Assembly: GCF_038066635.1 (NCBI RefSeq)
Contig: NZ_JBBUTI010000015.1
Span: forward strand, 46,764-110,763
Direction of reading: 5' to 3'
Source of the DNA: Ideonella margarita
Lineage (GTDB): Bacteria; Pseudomonadota; Gammaproteobacteria; Burkholderiales; Burkholderiaceae_C
Length of the DNA: 64,000 bases
Position numbers and translations under genes: made by a program. Each line of letters starts with the position of its first letter. The stretch's first letter is position 1. The notes beneath the pieces are model-generated. The model did not search any database, was not told where the DNA came from, and saw only the letters and a list, made by a program, of their open reading frames with translations. Positions 25,202 to 32,529 of this stretch are shown in pieces.

Positions 25202-25902
25202 TGTCAGATTTGCCTGAAGTGCCCATGCCGGACGAAGCGCTACCGCTCGCCGGGACATCCAGCGATGTCGATGCCGCTGCCCCGGACACCGCCACCGCGG
25301 TGGCTGCTGCCGCGCCGCCTGCGCGCAAGCGCCCGCGCCCCGGTGAGCGCCGTGTGCAGATCCTGCAGACGCTGGCGGAAATGCTCCAGCAGCCTGGCGC
25401 TGACCGCATCACCACCGCGGCCCTGGCGGCCAAGCTGGAGGTGAGCGAAGCCGCGCTGTACCGGCATTTCGCCAGCAAGGCGCAGATGTTCGAGGGTTTG
25501 ATCGAGTTCATCGAATCCACCGTCTTCAGCCTGATCAACCAGATCGCCGAGCGTGAAACCAGCGGCGCCGTCCAGGCCCAGCGCATCACCCAGATGCTGC
25601 TGCAGTTTGGCGAGAAGAACCCCGGCATGGCCCGGGTGATGGTGGGCGATGCGCTGGTCTTCGAGAACGACCGCCTCAGCGTGCGCATGAACCAGTTCTT
25701 CGACCGCATCGAGTCGCAGCTGCGCCAGAGCCTCAAGGCCAGCGCAGATGCGGCTGGCTCGGCCACGCCCACCGTCACGGCCAACGGCCAGGCCTCCGCG
25801 CTGACAGCCTTCATCATCGGCCGCCTGCAGCGCTTCGCGCGCTCGGGCTTCCGCCGCAGCCCCACCGAGCAGCTCGACGTGGCGCTGGCGCTGCTGACCT
25901 GA
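25201..25902 (+). CDS. slmA: Nucleoid occlusion factor SlmA (TetR family)
   Basis: TetR-type DNA-binding protein that blocks Z-ring assembly over the nucleoid by disrupting FtsZ polymers when bound to its sites. It has 233 residues. A low-complexity Ala/Pro-rich N-terminal extension (about 1-42) precedes the helix-turn-helix ALAAKLEVSEAALYRHFASKAQMF, positions about 72-95. The SlmA-specific body segment includes LIEFIESTVFSLINQI. The E. coli protein is 198 residues and lacks this extension. The start shares a base with the upstream stop. The location after argB is typical of Burkholderiales. Confidence 0.93.
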   Translation: MSDLPEVPMPDEALPLAGTSSDVDAAAPDTATAVAAAAPPARKRPRPGERRVQILQTLAEMLQQPGADRITTAALAAKLEVSEAALYRHFASKAQMFEGLIEFIESTVFSLINQIAERETSGAVQAQRITQMLLQFGEKNPGMARVMVGDALVFENDRLSVRMNQFFDRIESQLRQSLKASADAAGSATPTVTANGQASALTAFIIGRLQRFARSGFRRSPTEQLDVALALLT

Positions 25903-25967
25903 ATCGGCAAGCTCAGCCGGCCGCGTGCCGGCCTGTGCAGGCAGTACGCCTTGACTACACTGGCGGC

Positions 25968-26876
25968 ATGACTGTGAACCCTGCCTTGGAAGCGCTGCTG
26001 GCGCGCGCGGAGCGTGTGCTGGCCCGGCTTGAATCCACCTTGCCTCGTCCGCTGGAAGCGCCTGATTGGGGCGCCTCCGTGGCCTTCCGTTATCGCCGCC
26101 GTGCTCATGCGGCCTTGCTCGATCCGGTGCGCCACGTTGGTGGCATCCGGCTGTCTGATCTGCAGGAGATCGACGGCCAGCGTGATCGTCTGGTTCGCAA
26201 CATGGCGCAGTTCGTGGCGGGCGCACCTGCCAACAACGTGCTGCTGACCGGTGCGCGTGGCACGGGCAAGAGCTCGCTCATCAAGGCCTGCCTGAACGAA
26301 TACGCTGACCGCGGCCTGCGCCTCATCGAGGTGGACAAGTCCGACATGGTTGATCTGCCGGACATCGTCGATTTGGTGGGTGAGCGCGCCGAGCGCTTCA
26401 TCATCTTCTGTGACGACCTGAGCTTTGAAGACGGCGAGCCCGGCTACAAGGCGCTGAAGTCGATCCTCGACGGGTCGGTGTCTGCCGCCAGCGACAACGT
26501 GCTGATCTGCGCGACCAGCAACCGCCGGCACCTGTTGCCTGAGTACATGAAGGACAACCTCAGCTACACCCACACCGAGGACGGCGAGGTGCATCCGGGC
26601 GAGGTCATCGAGGAAAAGATCTCCCTGTCCGAGCGCTTCGGTCTGTGGATCAGCTTCTACCCGTTCAGCCAGGACGAGTACCTGGCCATCGTGGCGCAGT
26701 GGCTGCGGCAGGCGGGTTTTGACGCTGCGGCCATCGAGGCCGTGCGGGGTGAGGCACTGGTGTTTGCGCTGGAGCGCGGCTCGCGCTCGGGCCGGGTGGC
26801 GTGGCAGTTTGCGCGCGACATGGCCGGCCGCCGCTTGGTGGCAGGTGCAGGTGATGTGATCGGCGGTGCCGCATGA
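25968..26876 (+). CDS. DUF815-family AAA+ ATPase
   Basis: ATPase of 302 residues in the DUF815 family, whose biological role is not established. Walker A is TGARGTGKSS (about residues 90-99) and Walker B is IIFCDDLSFE (about 142-151), followed by the conserved ATSNRRHL sensor-1 segment and a C-terminal arginine-rich lid. The ATG at 25968 is chosen because it aligns with family N-termini. It has no Shine-Dalgarno, but a TACACT hexamer lies exactly 6 bp upstream, suggesting a leaderless transcript. It overlaps the Nudix gene by 4 bp. Confidence 0.9.
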   Translation: MTVNPALEALLARAERVLARLESTLPRPLEAPDWGASVAFRYRRRAHAALLDPVRHVGGIRLSDLQEIDGQRDRLVRNMAQFVAGAPANNVLLTGARGTGKSSLIKACLNEYADRGLRLIEVDKSDMVDLPDIVDLVGERAERFIIFCDDLSFEDGEPGYKALKSILDGSVSAASDNVLICATSNRRHLLPEYMKDNLSYTHTEDGEVHPGEVIEEKISLSERFGLWISFYPFSQDEYLAIVAQWLRQAGFDAAAIEAVRGEALVFALERGSRSGRVAWQFARDMAGRRLVAGAGDVIGGAA

Positions 26877-27334
26877 GCGCCGATCCGCACGCACCGACCA
26901 ACCGGGTGCCGGTGGATGTGGCCGTGGGCGTGCTGGTGCGCCGTGATGCCGAGGGCCACGAGGCTGACTTCCTGTTGACCTCCCGCCCTGAAGGCAAGGT
27001 GTACGCCGGCTACTGGGAGTTTCCGGGCGGCAAGCTGGAGGCGGGCGAAACGGTGGAGCAGGCCCTGCGCCGCGAGTTGCAGGAAGAGCTCGGCATCACC
27101 ATCGGTGGCAGCCAGCCCTGGCAAGAGCTGGTGATGGAGTACCCGCACGCCAAGGTGCGGCTGCATTTCCACAAGGTGTTCGAGTGGACCGGCGAGTTCG
27201 AGATGCGCGAGCAGCAGAGCATGGCCTGGGAGCGCCTTCCGGTGTCGTCCATGCCCGTTCTGCCCGGCACCATCCCCGTGCTGCAGTGGCTGGCGGCCGA
27301 GCGTGGTTTTGCGGAAGTTACGCACCGCGGCTGA
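26873..27334 (+). CDS. Nudix hydrolase, MutT-like
   Basis: Nudix pyrophosphatase of 153 residues. The Nudix box is complete: GGKLEAGETVEQALRRELQE then ELGI (about residues 47-69), with the REXXEE catalytic glutamates. The preceding GYWEFPGG is characteristic of MutT-type 8-oxo-dGTPases, so nucleotide-pool cleaning is the likely role. The start overlaps the DUF815 stop by 4 bp (ATGA), indicating translational coupling. It ends 34 bp before hisI. Confidence 0.92.
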   Translation: MSADPHAPTNRVPVDVAVGVLVRRDAEGHEADFLLTSRPEGKVYAGYWEFPGGKLEAGETVEQALRRELQEELGITIGGSQPWQELVMEYPHAKVRLHFHKVFEWTGEFEMREQQSMAWERLPVSSMPVLPGTIPVLQWLAAERGFAEVTHRG

Positions 27335-27368
27335 GTGGCCGCAGCGCCCCGTTCGTTACACTGCGGCC

Positions 27369-27758
27369 ATGAGTTGGCTGGATCACATCAGGTGGGACAA
27401 GGACGGCCTCGTGCCCGTCATTGCGCAGGAAGCAGGCAGCGGCGACGTGCTGATGTTTGCGTGGATGAACCGCGAGGCGCTGGCACGCACGGCCGAGCTC
27501 AAGCAGGCGGTGTATTTCAGCCGCTCGCGCCAGCGGCTTTGGCACAAGGGCGAAGAGTCGGGGCACTTCCAGCAGGTGCACGAAATTCGCCTCGATTGCG
27601 ACCAGGACGTGGTGCTGCTGAAGATCACCCAGCACGGCCACGAGCCCGGCATTGCCTGCCACACCGGTCGCCACAGCTGCTTCTTTGAGCGCCTGGATGG
27701 CGAGCAGTGGCAGGCCGTGGACCCGGTGCTCAAAGACCCCGAACACATCTACAAGTGA
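27369..27758 (+). CDS. hisI: Phosphoribosyl-AMP cyclohydrolase
   Basis: Zinc/magnesium enzyme for the third step of histidine synthesis, opening the adenine ring of phosphoribosyl-AMP. The product is 129 residues, the monofunctional form not fused to HisE. Motifs include MFAWMN, the RLWHKGEESGH substrate segment, the DCDQD metal site and the zinc cysteines of ACHTGRHSC. The ATG at 27369 has no Shine-Dalgarno; TACACT lies 6 bp upstream. hisE follows at 5 bp. No other his genes lie upstream, so hisI-hisE is separated from hisF and the rest. Confidence 0.98.
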   Translation: MSWLDHIRWDKDGLVPVIAQEAGSGDVLMFAWMNREALARTAELKQAVYFSRSRQRLWHKGEESGHFQQVHEIRLDCDQDVVLLKITQHGHEPGIACHTGRHSCFFERLDGEQWQAVDPVLKDPEHIYK

Positions 27759-27763
27759 ACCCG

Positions 27764-28114
27764 ATGAGCTCGAACGACACCCTGCAGCGGCTGGCCGACG
27801 TGATTGCCTCACGCCGTGCGGGCGACCCCGACAAGAGTTACGTGGCGCGCCTGTTCCACAAGGGCACCGACGCCATCCTGAAGAAGATCGGCGAAGAGGC
27901 CACCGAGACGGTGATGGCCGCCAAGGACGGTGACCGCGAGAAGATCGTCTACGAAGTGGCGGACCTCTGGTTCCACTCGATGATCGCGCTGGCGCAGTTC
28001 GACCTGTCACCGGCCGATGTGCTGCGTGAGCTCGAGCGCCGCGAAGGCCTGTCGGGCCTGGAAGAATTCGCTGCCCGCAAGGCGCAGGCCCGTGATCAAC
28101 AGGAGGCTCCATGA
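27764..28114 (+). CDS. hisE: Phosphoribosyl-ATP pyrophosphatase
   Basis: All-alpha MazG-like hydrolase that cleaves phosphoribosyl-ATP, the second step of histidine synthesis. Its 116 residues match the standalone HisE size. The signature KKIGEEATETVMAAKDG (about residues 40-56) and the following EVADLWFHSM hold the Mg-binding acidic residues. It starts 5 bp after hisI and overlaps the DUF4870 gene by 4 bp, so the three are coupled. The flanks (hisI-hisE, DUF4870, HIT, tatA) match a common Burkholderiales order. Confidence 0.97.
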   Translation: MSSNDTLQRLADVIASRRAGDPDKSYVARLFHKGTDAILKKIGEEATETVMAAKDGDREKIVYEVADLWFHSMIALAQFDLSPADVLRELERREGLSGLEEFAARKAQARDQQEAP

Positions 28115-28476
28115 ACGACCCCGTGAACGCCACTGACGTGCAGCTCGCCGTCAAGTCGGCGCAGCTGAAGCAGCTGACGATGATCATCTACATCCTCTAC
28201 GCCCTGAGCGCCTTCATCGGCATCACCGGGCTGGCGGCGATCATCATCAACTACATCAAGCGCGAAGACGCAGCGGGCACGCTGTACGAGAGCCACTTCA
28301 CCTGGCAGATCCGCACCTTCTGGTGGTCGCTGCTGTGGGCCGTGATCGGCTTCGTCACGCTGATCATCGGCGTGGGCGTGGTCATCCTGGTGATCGATTC
28401 GATCTGGGTGATCTACCGCATCGTCAAGGGCATCCTGAACTGCAACGACGGCAAGCCCATGCCGGTGCCGGCCTGA
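28111..28476 (+). CDS. DUF4870-family membrane protein
   Basis: Small membrane protein of 121 residues with three hydrophobic segments: about 24-48, 70-92 and a longer third to about 108. The NYIKRED motif between helices one and two is typical of the Tic20-like DUF4870 family. No function is established. It overlaps hisE by 4 bp and precedes a HIT gene by 21 bp, a conserved location in Burkholderiales whose meaning is unclear. It is probably an inner-membrane protein. Confidence 0.88.
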   Translation: MNDPVNATDVQLAVKSAQLKQLTMIIYILYALSAFIGITGLAAIIINYIKREDAAGTLYESHFTWQIRTFWWSLLWAVIGFVTLIIGVGVVILVIDSIWVIYRIVKGILNCNDGKPMPVPA

Positions 28477-28497
28477 CGTAACGACCGAGTGAGCGAC

Positions 28498-28845
28498 ATG
28501 AGTCACGATCCGAACTGCATCTTCTGCAAGATCATCGCCGGCCAGATTCCTTCGAAGAAGGTCTTCGAGGATGACGATGTGCTGGCATTCCACGACATCA
28601 ATCCGTGGGCCCCGGTGCACATCTTGCTGGTGCCGAAGCGCCACATCGCCTCGATGGTCGATGTGACGCCGGAAGACCAGGCCGTGCTGGGCAAGATGAT
28701 GGTGCTGGCGCCGCGCCTGATGGCCGAGCTGGGTGTGACGGGCGGCTTCCGCCAGGTCATCAACACCGGCCCGGACGGCGGGCAGGAGGTCTATCACGTG
28801 CACATGCATGTGATGGGCGGCCCCCGCCCGTGGCTGAAGGGCTGA
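28498..28845 (+). CDS. HIT-family nucleotide hydrolase (HinT-like)
   Basis: Histidine-triad purine nucleoside phosphoramidase of 115 residues. The triad HVHMH lies at about residues 100-104, with the N-terminal CIFCKIIAGQIPS segment typical of HinT. The ATG at 28498 gives a family-like MSHDPNC start. An in-frame GTG 9 bp upstream is possible. It belongs to the hisI-hisE-DUF4870-HIT group; the tat genes begin 78 bp downstream behind their own promoter-like element. Confidence 0.95.
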   Translation: MSHDPNCIFCKIIAGQIPSKKVFEDDDVLAFHDINPWAPVHILLVPKRHIASMVDVTPEDQAVLGKMMVLAPRLMAELGVTGGFRQVINTGPDGGQEVYHVHMHVMGGPRPWLKG

Positions 28846-28889
28846 CAAGCTTCTGTCCGACTGTCGCAGCAGGGTCATGGACCTGCCCG

Positions 28890-28895
28890 TAGAAT
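28890..28895 (+). promoter_or_regulatory. Candidate -10 element for tatABC
   Basis: TAGAAT lies 28 bp before the tatA start, in the 78-bp gap after the HIT gene. The -35 region is not clear. Confidence 0.35.
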
Positions 28896-28923
28896 CAGAG
28901 CAACTGTTTACTGGAGAAACGTC

Positions 28924-29151
28924 ATGGGATCGTTCAGCATTTGGCATTGGCTGATCGTGCTGTTGGTGGTGGTGCTGGTTTTTGGCACCAAGAAGCTGAA
29001 GAACGTCGGCTCTGACCTCGGCTCGGCAGTCAAGGGCTTCAAGGACGGCATGAAGGGCGGCGCCGAGTCTGCCGACGTGCCGCCGCAGCAGGTCACGACC
29101 AGCAAGGTTGACGCCAACACCGTCGACGTCGAGGCGAAGACCAAGTCCTGA
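28924..29151 (+). CDS. tatA: Twin-arginine translocase subunit TatA
   Basis: Pore-forming or membrane-weakening subunit of the Tat system, which exports folded proteins such as the Rieske protein PetA encoded further on. The 75-residue product has one N-terminal transmembrane helix (about 6-20), the hinge FGTKKL, and the amphipathic helix (about 27-45). An acidic, disordered tail follows. The start follows GGAG. tatB and tatC follow, with a hairpin between tatA and tatB that may keep TatA in excess. Confidence 0.97.
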   Translation: MGSFSIWHWLIVLLVVVLVFGTKKLKNVGSDLGSAVKGFKDGMKGGAESADVPPQQVTTSKVDANTVDVEAKTKS

Positions 29152-29198
29152 TCCGCGCTGGCCGGCAAACCTGCCCGGCCGTTCGGAGCCTTTGACAC

Positions 29199-29230
29199 AG
29201 CCGCCCGCTTGCGTGGCGGCTTCTCATTTT
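29199..29230 (+). terminator. Leaky terminator-like hairpin between tatA and tatB
   Basis: Seven-bp stem AGCCGCC / GGCGGCT with a nine-base loop, followed by TTCTCATTTT, ending 4 bp before the tatB start. Partial termination here would give more tatA than tatBC mRNA. Confidence 0.45.
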
Positions 29231-29234
29231 CGAC

Positions 29235-29726
29235 ATGATTGATTTCGGTTTCGACAAGCTCGCCTTGATCGGAGCGGTGGCGTTGATCGTCATCGGCCCC
29301 GAGAAGCTGCCGCGCGTGGCCCGCACCGTGGGCCACTTCGTGGGCAAGGCGCAGCGCTACGTGTCCGATGTGAAGGCCGAGGTCAATCGCTCGATCGAAC
29401 TGGAGGAGCTTCAGAAGATGAAGTCCCAGTTCGAGAGCGCGGCCCGCGACGTTGAACAGACGGTGCACCGGGAAGTCAATTCGGCGTCGTCAAGCGTGGC
29501 GTCGGCATGGTCTGAAGCGGGCTCGGCGCTGGAAGGCGCAGGTGCTGACAGCTCTGCCTGGACACCCGCGCCGCCGGCCTACGAGCCTCCGCGCAAGAAT
29601 TTCCGCGTCAAGCGGGCGGCCGTGCCGCGCTGGTTCAAGCAGCGCGCCGGCGTTCGCACGCATGTGCAGTCAGGTGCTGCGCGGGTGGCACGCTTTCGTC
29701 CGCCCCGCCATGGGAACCAGGGATGA
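29235..29726 (+). CDS. tatB: Twin-arginine translocase subunit TatB
   Basis: Forms the Tat receptor with TatC and recognises twin-arginine signal peptides. The 163-residue product begins MIDFGFDKLALIGAVALIVI, with the TatB-typical early helix and the GPEKLPRVAR hinge (about 22-31). A long amphipathic helix follows, then a variable Ser/Ala/Pro-rich tail with a basic end. It overlaps tatC by 4 bp. Confidence 0.97.
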   Translation: MIDFGFDKLALIGAVALIVIGPEKLPRVARTVGHFVGKAQRYVSDVKAEVNRSIELEELQKMKSQFESAARDVEQTVHREVNSASSSVASAWSEAGSALEGAGADSSAWTPAPPAYEPPRKNFRVKRAAVPRWFKQRAGVRTHVQSGAARVARFRPPRHGNQG

Positions 29727-30496
29727 GCCAAGAAGAAAAGCCGGATGAACTGGCGGGTACGGAAGCGCCCTTTGTTTCCCATCTGATCGAGTTGCGTGAT
29801 CGCCTGGTGCGTGTGGTGATTGCCCTGGCGGTGGTCTTCATCGGCCTGTCGATCTACCCGACGCCGGCGGGCCTGTATGACCTGCTCGCGCAGCCCATGG
29901 TGGCCACTTTGCCGTCCGGGGCGACGATGATCGCGACCAACGTGATCTCGCCGTTCATGGTGCCGCTGAAGATCACCCTGCTGGCTGCCTTCCTGCTGGC
30001 GCTGCCCTACGTGCTTTACCAGGTCTGGGCCTTCGTGGCACCGGGCCTGTATGCCCACGAGAAGCGCCTGGTGCTGCCGCTGGTGGTGTCGAGCACGGTG
30101 CTGTTCCTGATCGGCGTGGCGTTCTGCTACTTCTTCGTGTTCGGCAAGGTGTTTGCCTTCATCCAGGGTTTTGCCCCGAAGAGCATCACGGCTGCGCCTG
30201 ACATCGAGGCCTACCTGGGCTTCGCGATGAGCATGTTCATCGCCTTCGGTGCCGCCTTCGAGGTGCCGGTGGTGGTGGTCGTGCTGGTGCGCATGGGCAT
30301 CGTCACGCTCGAAAAGCTGCGTGAATTCCGCGGCTACTTCGTGGTGCTGGCCTTCATCATCGCCGCCGTGCTGACGCCGCCTGATGTGGTGTCGCAGCTG
30401 GCGCTGGCGATTCCGATGGTGCTGCTCTACGAGCTGGGCATCTTCTGCGCCAAGTACTTCGTCCGGTACACCAAGGCTCCGGACAGCGAAGACTGA
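29723..30496 (+). CDS. tatC: Twin-arginine translocase subunit TatC
   Basis: Six-helix inner-membrane core of the Tat translocase that binds the RR signal peptide. The product is 257 residues. The N-terminal FVSHLIELRDRLVR segment holds the conserved signal-binding Glu and Arg residues. Six hydrophobic helices follow, including LPYVLYQVWAFVAPGLY with the conserved FVAPGLY motif. It is translationally coupled to tatB and ends the tat operon, tail-to-tail with the DegS-like gene. Confidence 0.98.
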   Translation: MSQEEKPDELAGTEAPFVSHLIELRDRLVRVVIALAVVFIGLSIYPTPAGLYDLLAQPMVATLPSGATMIATNVISPFMVPLKITLLAAFLLALPYVLYQVWAFVAPGLYAHEKRLVLPLVVSSTVLFLIGVAFCYFFVFGKVFAFIQGFAPKSITAAPDIEAYLGFAMSMFIAFGAAFEVPVVVVVLVRMGIVTLEKLREFRGYFVVLAFIIAAVLTPPDVVSQLALAIPMVLLYELGIFCAKYFVRYTKAPDSED

Positions 30497-30504
30497 CTTC
30501 AGTC

Positions 30505-30539
30505 CTCCCGGCCTATCGCCTGGGGGTGATGGCCGGGAG
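30505..30539. terminator. Hairpin between convergent tatC and degS-like genes
   Basis: Nine-bp perfect stem CTCCCGGCC / GGCCGGGAG with a 17-base loop in the 87-bp convergent gap. It has no T run on either side, so it is at best an imperfect bidirectional terminator. Confidence 0.45.
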
Positions 30540-30583
30540 TGATGACCGGGGTCGGCAACTGAGCGCCGCTCCGTCTGCTTCGT

Positions 30584-31756
30584 TTACTCGTCAGTCGACG
30601 GGCGCTGCGCGGTCTTGGGTCGCAAGCCGACCTTCACCGGCACATCGATCGTCTTGTCGCCCCGCTGAACCGTGATCACGGCTTCGGCTTGCGGCTTCAG
30701 CGCCGCCACCGAGTTCATCAGCTGCGACGTGTTGTGCACCGCCTTGCCGGCGATCTTCAGCACCACGTCACCGGGCTTGATGCCCGCCTGGCTGGCCGGG
30801 CCGTCTTGCAGCACGCCGGTGATCAGCACGCCTTCGTTCACCGGCAGCTTGAAGTTCTGCGCCAGTTCCGCGTCGAGGTCGCGCGGCTGCACGCCGATCC
30901 AGCCGCGGGTGACCTGGCCGTCCTTCACGAGGCTGTCCATCACCTGCCGGGCCACATCGATCGGGATGGCAAAGCCGATGCCCATGCTGCCGCCCGAGCG
31001 CGAATAGATGGCCGTGTTGATGCCGATCAGGTTGCCGTTCACGTCCACCAGCGCGCCGCCCGAGTTGCCGGGGTTGATGGCCGCATCGGTCTGGATGAAG
31101 TTCTCGAAGGTTGAGAGGCCCAGGCCATTGCGGCCGAGCGCACTGACGATGCCGGAGGTCACGGTCTGGCCCACGTTGAACGGGTTGCCGATGGCCAGCA
31201 CCGCATCGCCCACCTGCAGGCGTTCGATGTCACCCAGCGTGACGGCCGGCAGGCGCGGCAGGTCGATCTTCAGCACGGCCACGTCGGTGTCGGGGTCGGT
31301 GCCCACCAGTTTGGCGTCGGCCTCGCGGCCATCGGCCAGTTGCACGCGGATTTCATCGGCGCCTGCAATGACGTGGTTGTTGGTCAGCAGGTAGCCTTCC
31401 GTCGACACGATCACGCCCGAGCCCAGACCGACTTGCGGCTCGGCGTTCTGCGGCGCGGCGCGCTGACCGAAGAAGTGGCGCAGCCAGGGGTCGAGGTTCT
31501 GCGTGTTGGCTTCGGTGCGCGGTGCCTTGCTGGCGATCACGCTGACGATGGCCGGGGCAGCCAGCCGGGCCGCTGCCGTGAAAGGTTGGGCGGGCACGGC
31601 CGCGTCGTGCGTGGCGACGGTGACGGGCACCAGACCCGCCAGCGGTGACCCGCTTGACGACCCATTCAGCCACAAGGGCTTGAAGGTGCCGACCACGAAG
31701 AGGACTGCCACCACCACGGTGACGGTCTGGGAGAATACGAGCCAGATTCTGCGCAT
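30584..31756 (-). CDS. DegS/DegQ-like periplasmic serine protease with one PDZ domain
   Basis: Trypsin-like HtrA-family protease of 390 residues. A single N-terminal membrane anchor (about 8-28) and one PDZ domain (about 280-375, with GVLITGVLQDGPASQAGI) make it DegS-like rather than DegP-like. The catalytic triad is intact: His in TNNHVI, Asp in DPDTDVAVLKI, Ser in INPGNSGGAL. By family knowledge such proteins sense misfolded outer-membrane proteins and cleave an anti-sigma factor, but rseA is not seen here. The ATG at 31756 is chosen to give a normal anchor. It is divergent from the Nif3-like gene across only 23 bp. Confidence 0.93.
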   Translation of the reverse strand: MRRIWLVFSQTVTVVVAVLFVVGTFKPLWLNGSSSGSPLAGLVPVTVATHDAAVPAQPFTAAARLAAPAIVSVIASKAPRTEANTQNLDPWLRHFFGQRAAPQNAEPQVGLGSGVIVSTEGYLLTNNHVIAGADEIRVQLADGREADAKLVGTDPDTDVAVLKIDLPRLPAVTLGDIERLQVGDAVLAIGNPFNVGQTVTSGIVSALGRNGLGLSTFENFIQTDAAINPGNSGGALVDVNGNLIGINTAIYSRSGGSMGIGFAIPIDVARQVMDSLVKDGQVTRGWIGVQPRDLDAELAQNFKLPVNEGVLITGVLQDGPASQAGIKPGDVVLKIAGKAVHNTSQLMNSVAALKPQAEAVITVQRGDKTIDVPVKVGLRPKTAQRPSTDE

Positions 31757-31779
31757 GACACAACGAGGAGGTTGACCGG

Positions 31780-32529
31780 ATGACTGCACGAGCCCCCATC
31801 GAGGCCTACCTCAATCAATTGCTGGCAGCCGACCGTTTCAAGGATTATGGGCCGAACGGTTTGCAAGTGGAGGGCAAGGCCGAGATTTGCAAGGTGGTCA
31901 GCGGTGTCACCGCGAGCCTGGCTCTCATCGACGCGGCCATTGAGGCCCGGGCAGATGCCATCCTCGTTCACCACGGCCTGTTCTGGCGCGGCCAGGACGG
32001 CCGGCTGACAGGCTGGTTGAAGGCGCGTGTGGAAAAGTTGATGGCGCACGGCATCAACCTGTTTGCCTACCACCTGCCGCTGGATGCCCATGCAGAGCTC
32101 GGCAACAACGCCCAACTCGCCCGGGTGCTCGGCTGGAGTGCCACCGGCCGCTTCGGCGAACAAGATCTGGGCTTTCTCGGCGAACTGCCGCAGGCGATGA
32201 CCTCGGATGCGCTCGCCGCCTTGGTGTCTGAGCGACTGCAGCGCGTGCCTGTGGTGCTGCCTGGCGATGGCCGACCGCTGCGGCGCGCCGCCTGGTGCAC
32301 CGGTGGTGCCCAAGGCTACTTCGAGGGCGCAATCGCCGCTGGCGTGGATGTCTTCCTGACCGGTGAAATTTCAGAGCCGCAGGCGCACCTGTCCCGTGAA
32401 ACCGGGGTGGCGTTCCTGGCTTGTGGCCATCATGCAACCGAGCGTTATGGCGCTCCGGCGGTGGGCGCGCATCTGGCCAGCCACTTTGGCCTGGAGCATC
32501 AGTTCATCGAGATCGGCAACCCGGCATGA
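31780..32529 (+). CDS. Nif3-like dinuclear metal protein (YbgI family)
   Basis: Member of the Nif3/YbgI family, 249 residues, forming toroidal hexamers with a dinuclear metal centre. Metal ligands are visible as the VHHGLFW pair, the Asp/His of YHLPLDAH, and the late CGHHATERYG with His and Glu. Databases often name it GTP cyclohydrolase 1 type 2, but the physiological role is unsettled. The start follows GAGGAGG. It overlaps pdxA by 4 bp. Confidence 0.94.
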   Translation: MTARAPIEAYLNQLLAADRFKDYGPNGLQVEGKAEICKVVSGVTASLALIDAAIEARADAILVHHGLFWRGQDGRLTGWLKARVEKLMAHGINLFAYHLPLDAHAELGNNAQLARVLGWSATGRFGEQDLGFLGELPQAMTSDALAALVSERLQRVPVVLPGDGRPLRRAAWCTGGAQGYFEGAIAAGVDVFLTGEISEPQAHLSRETGVAFLACGHHATERYGAPAVGAHLASHFGLEHQFIEIGNPA

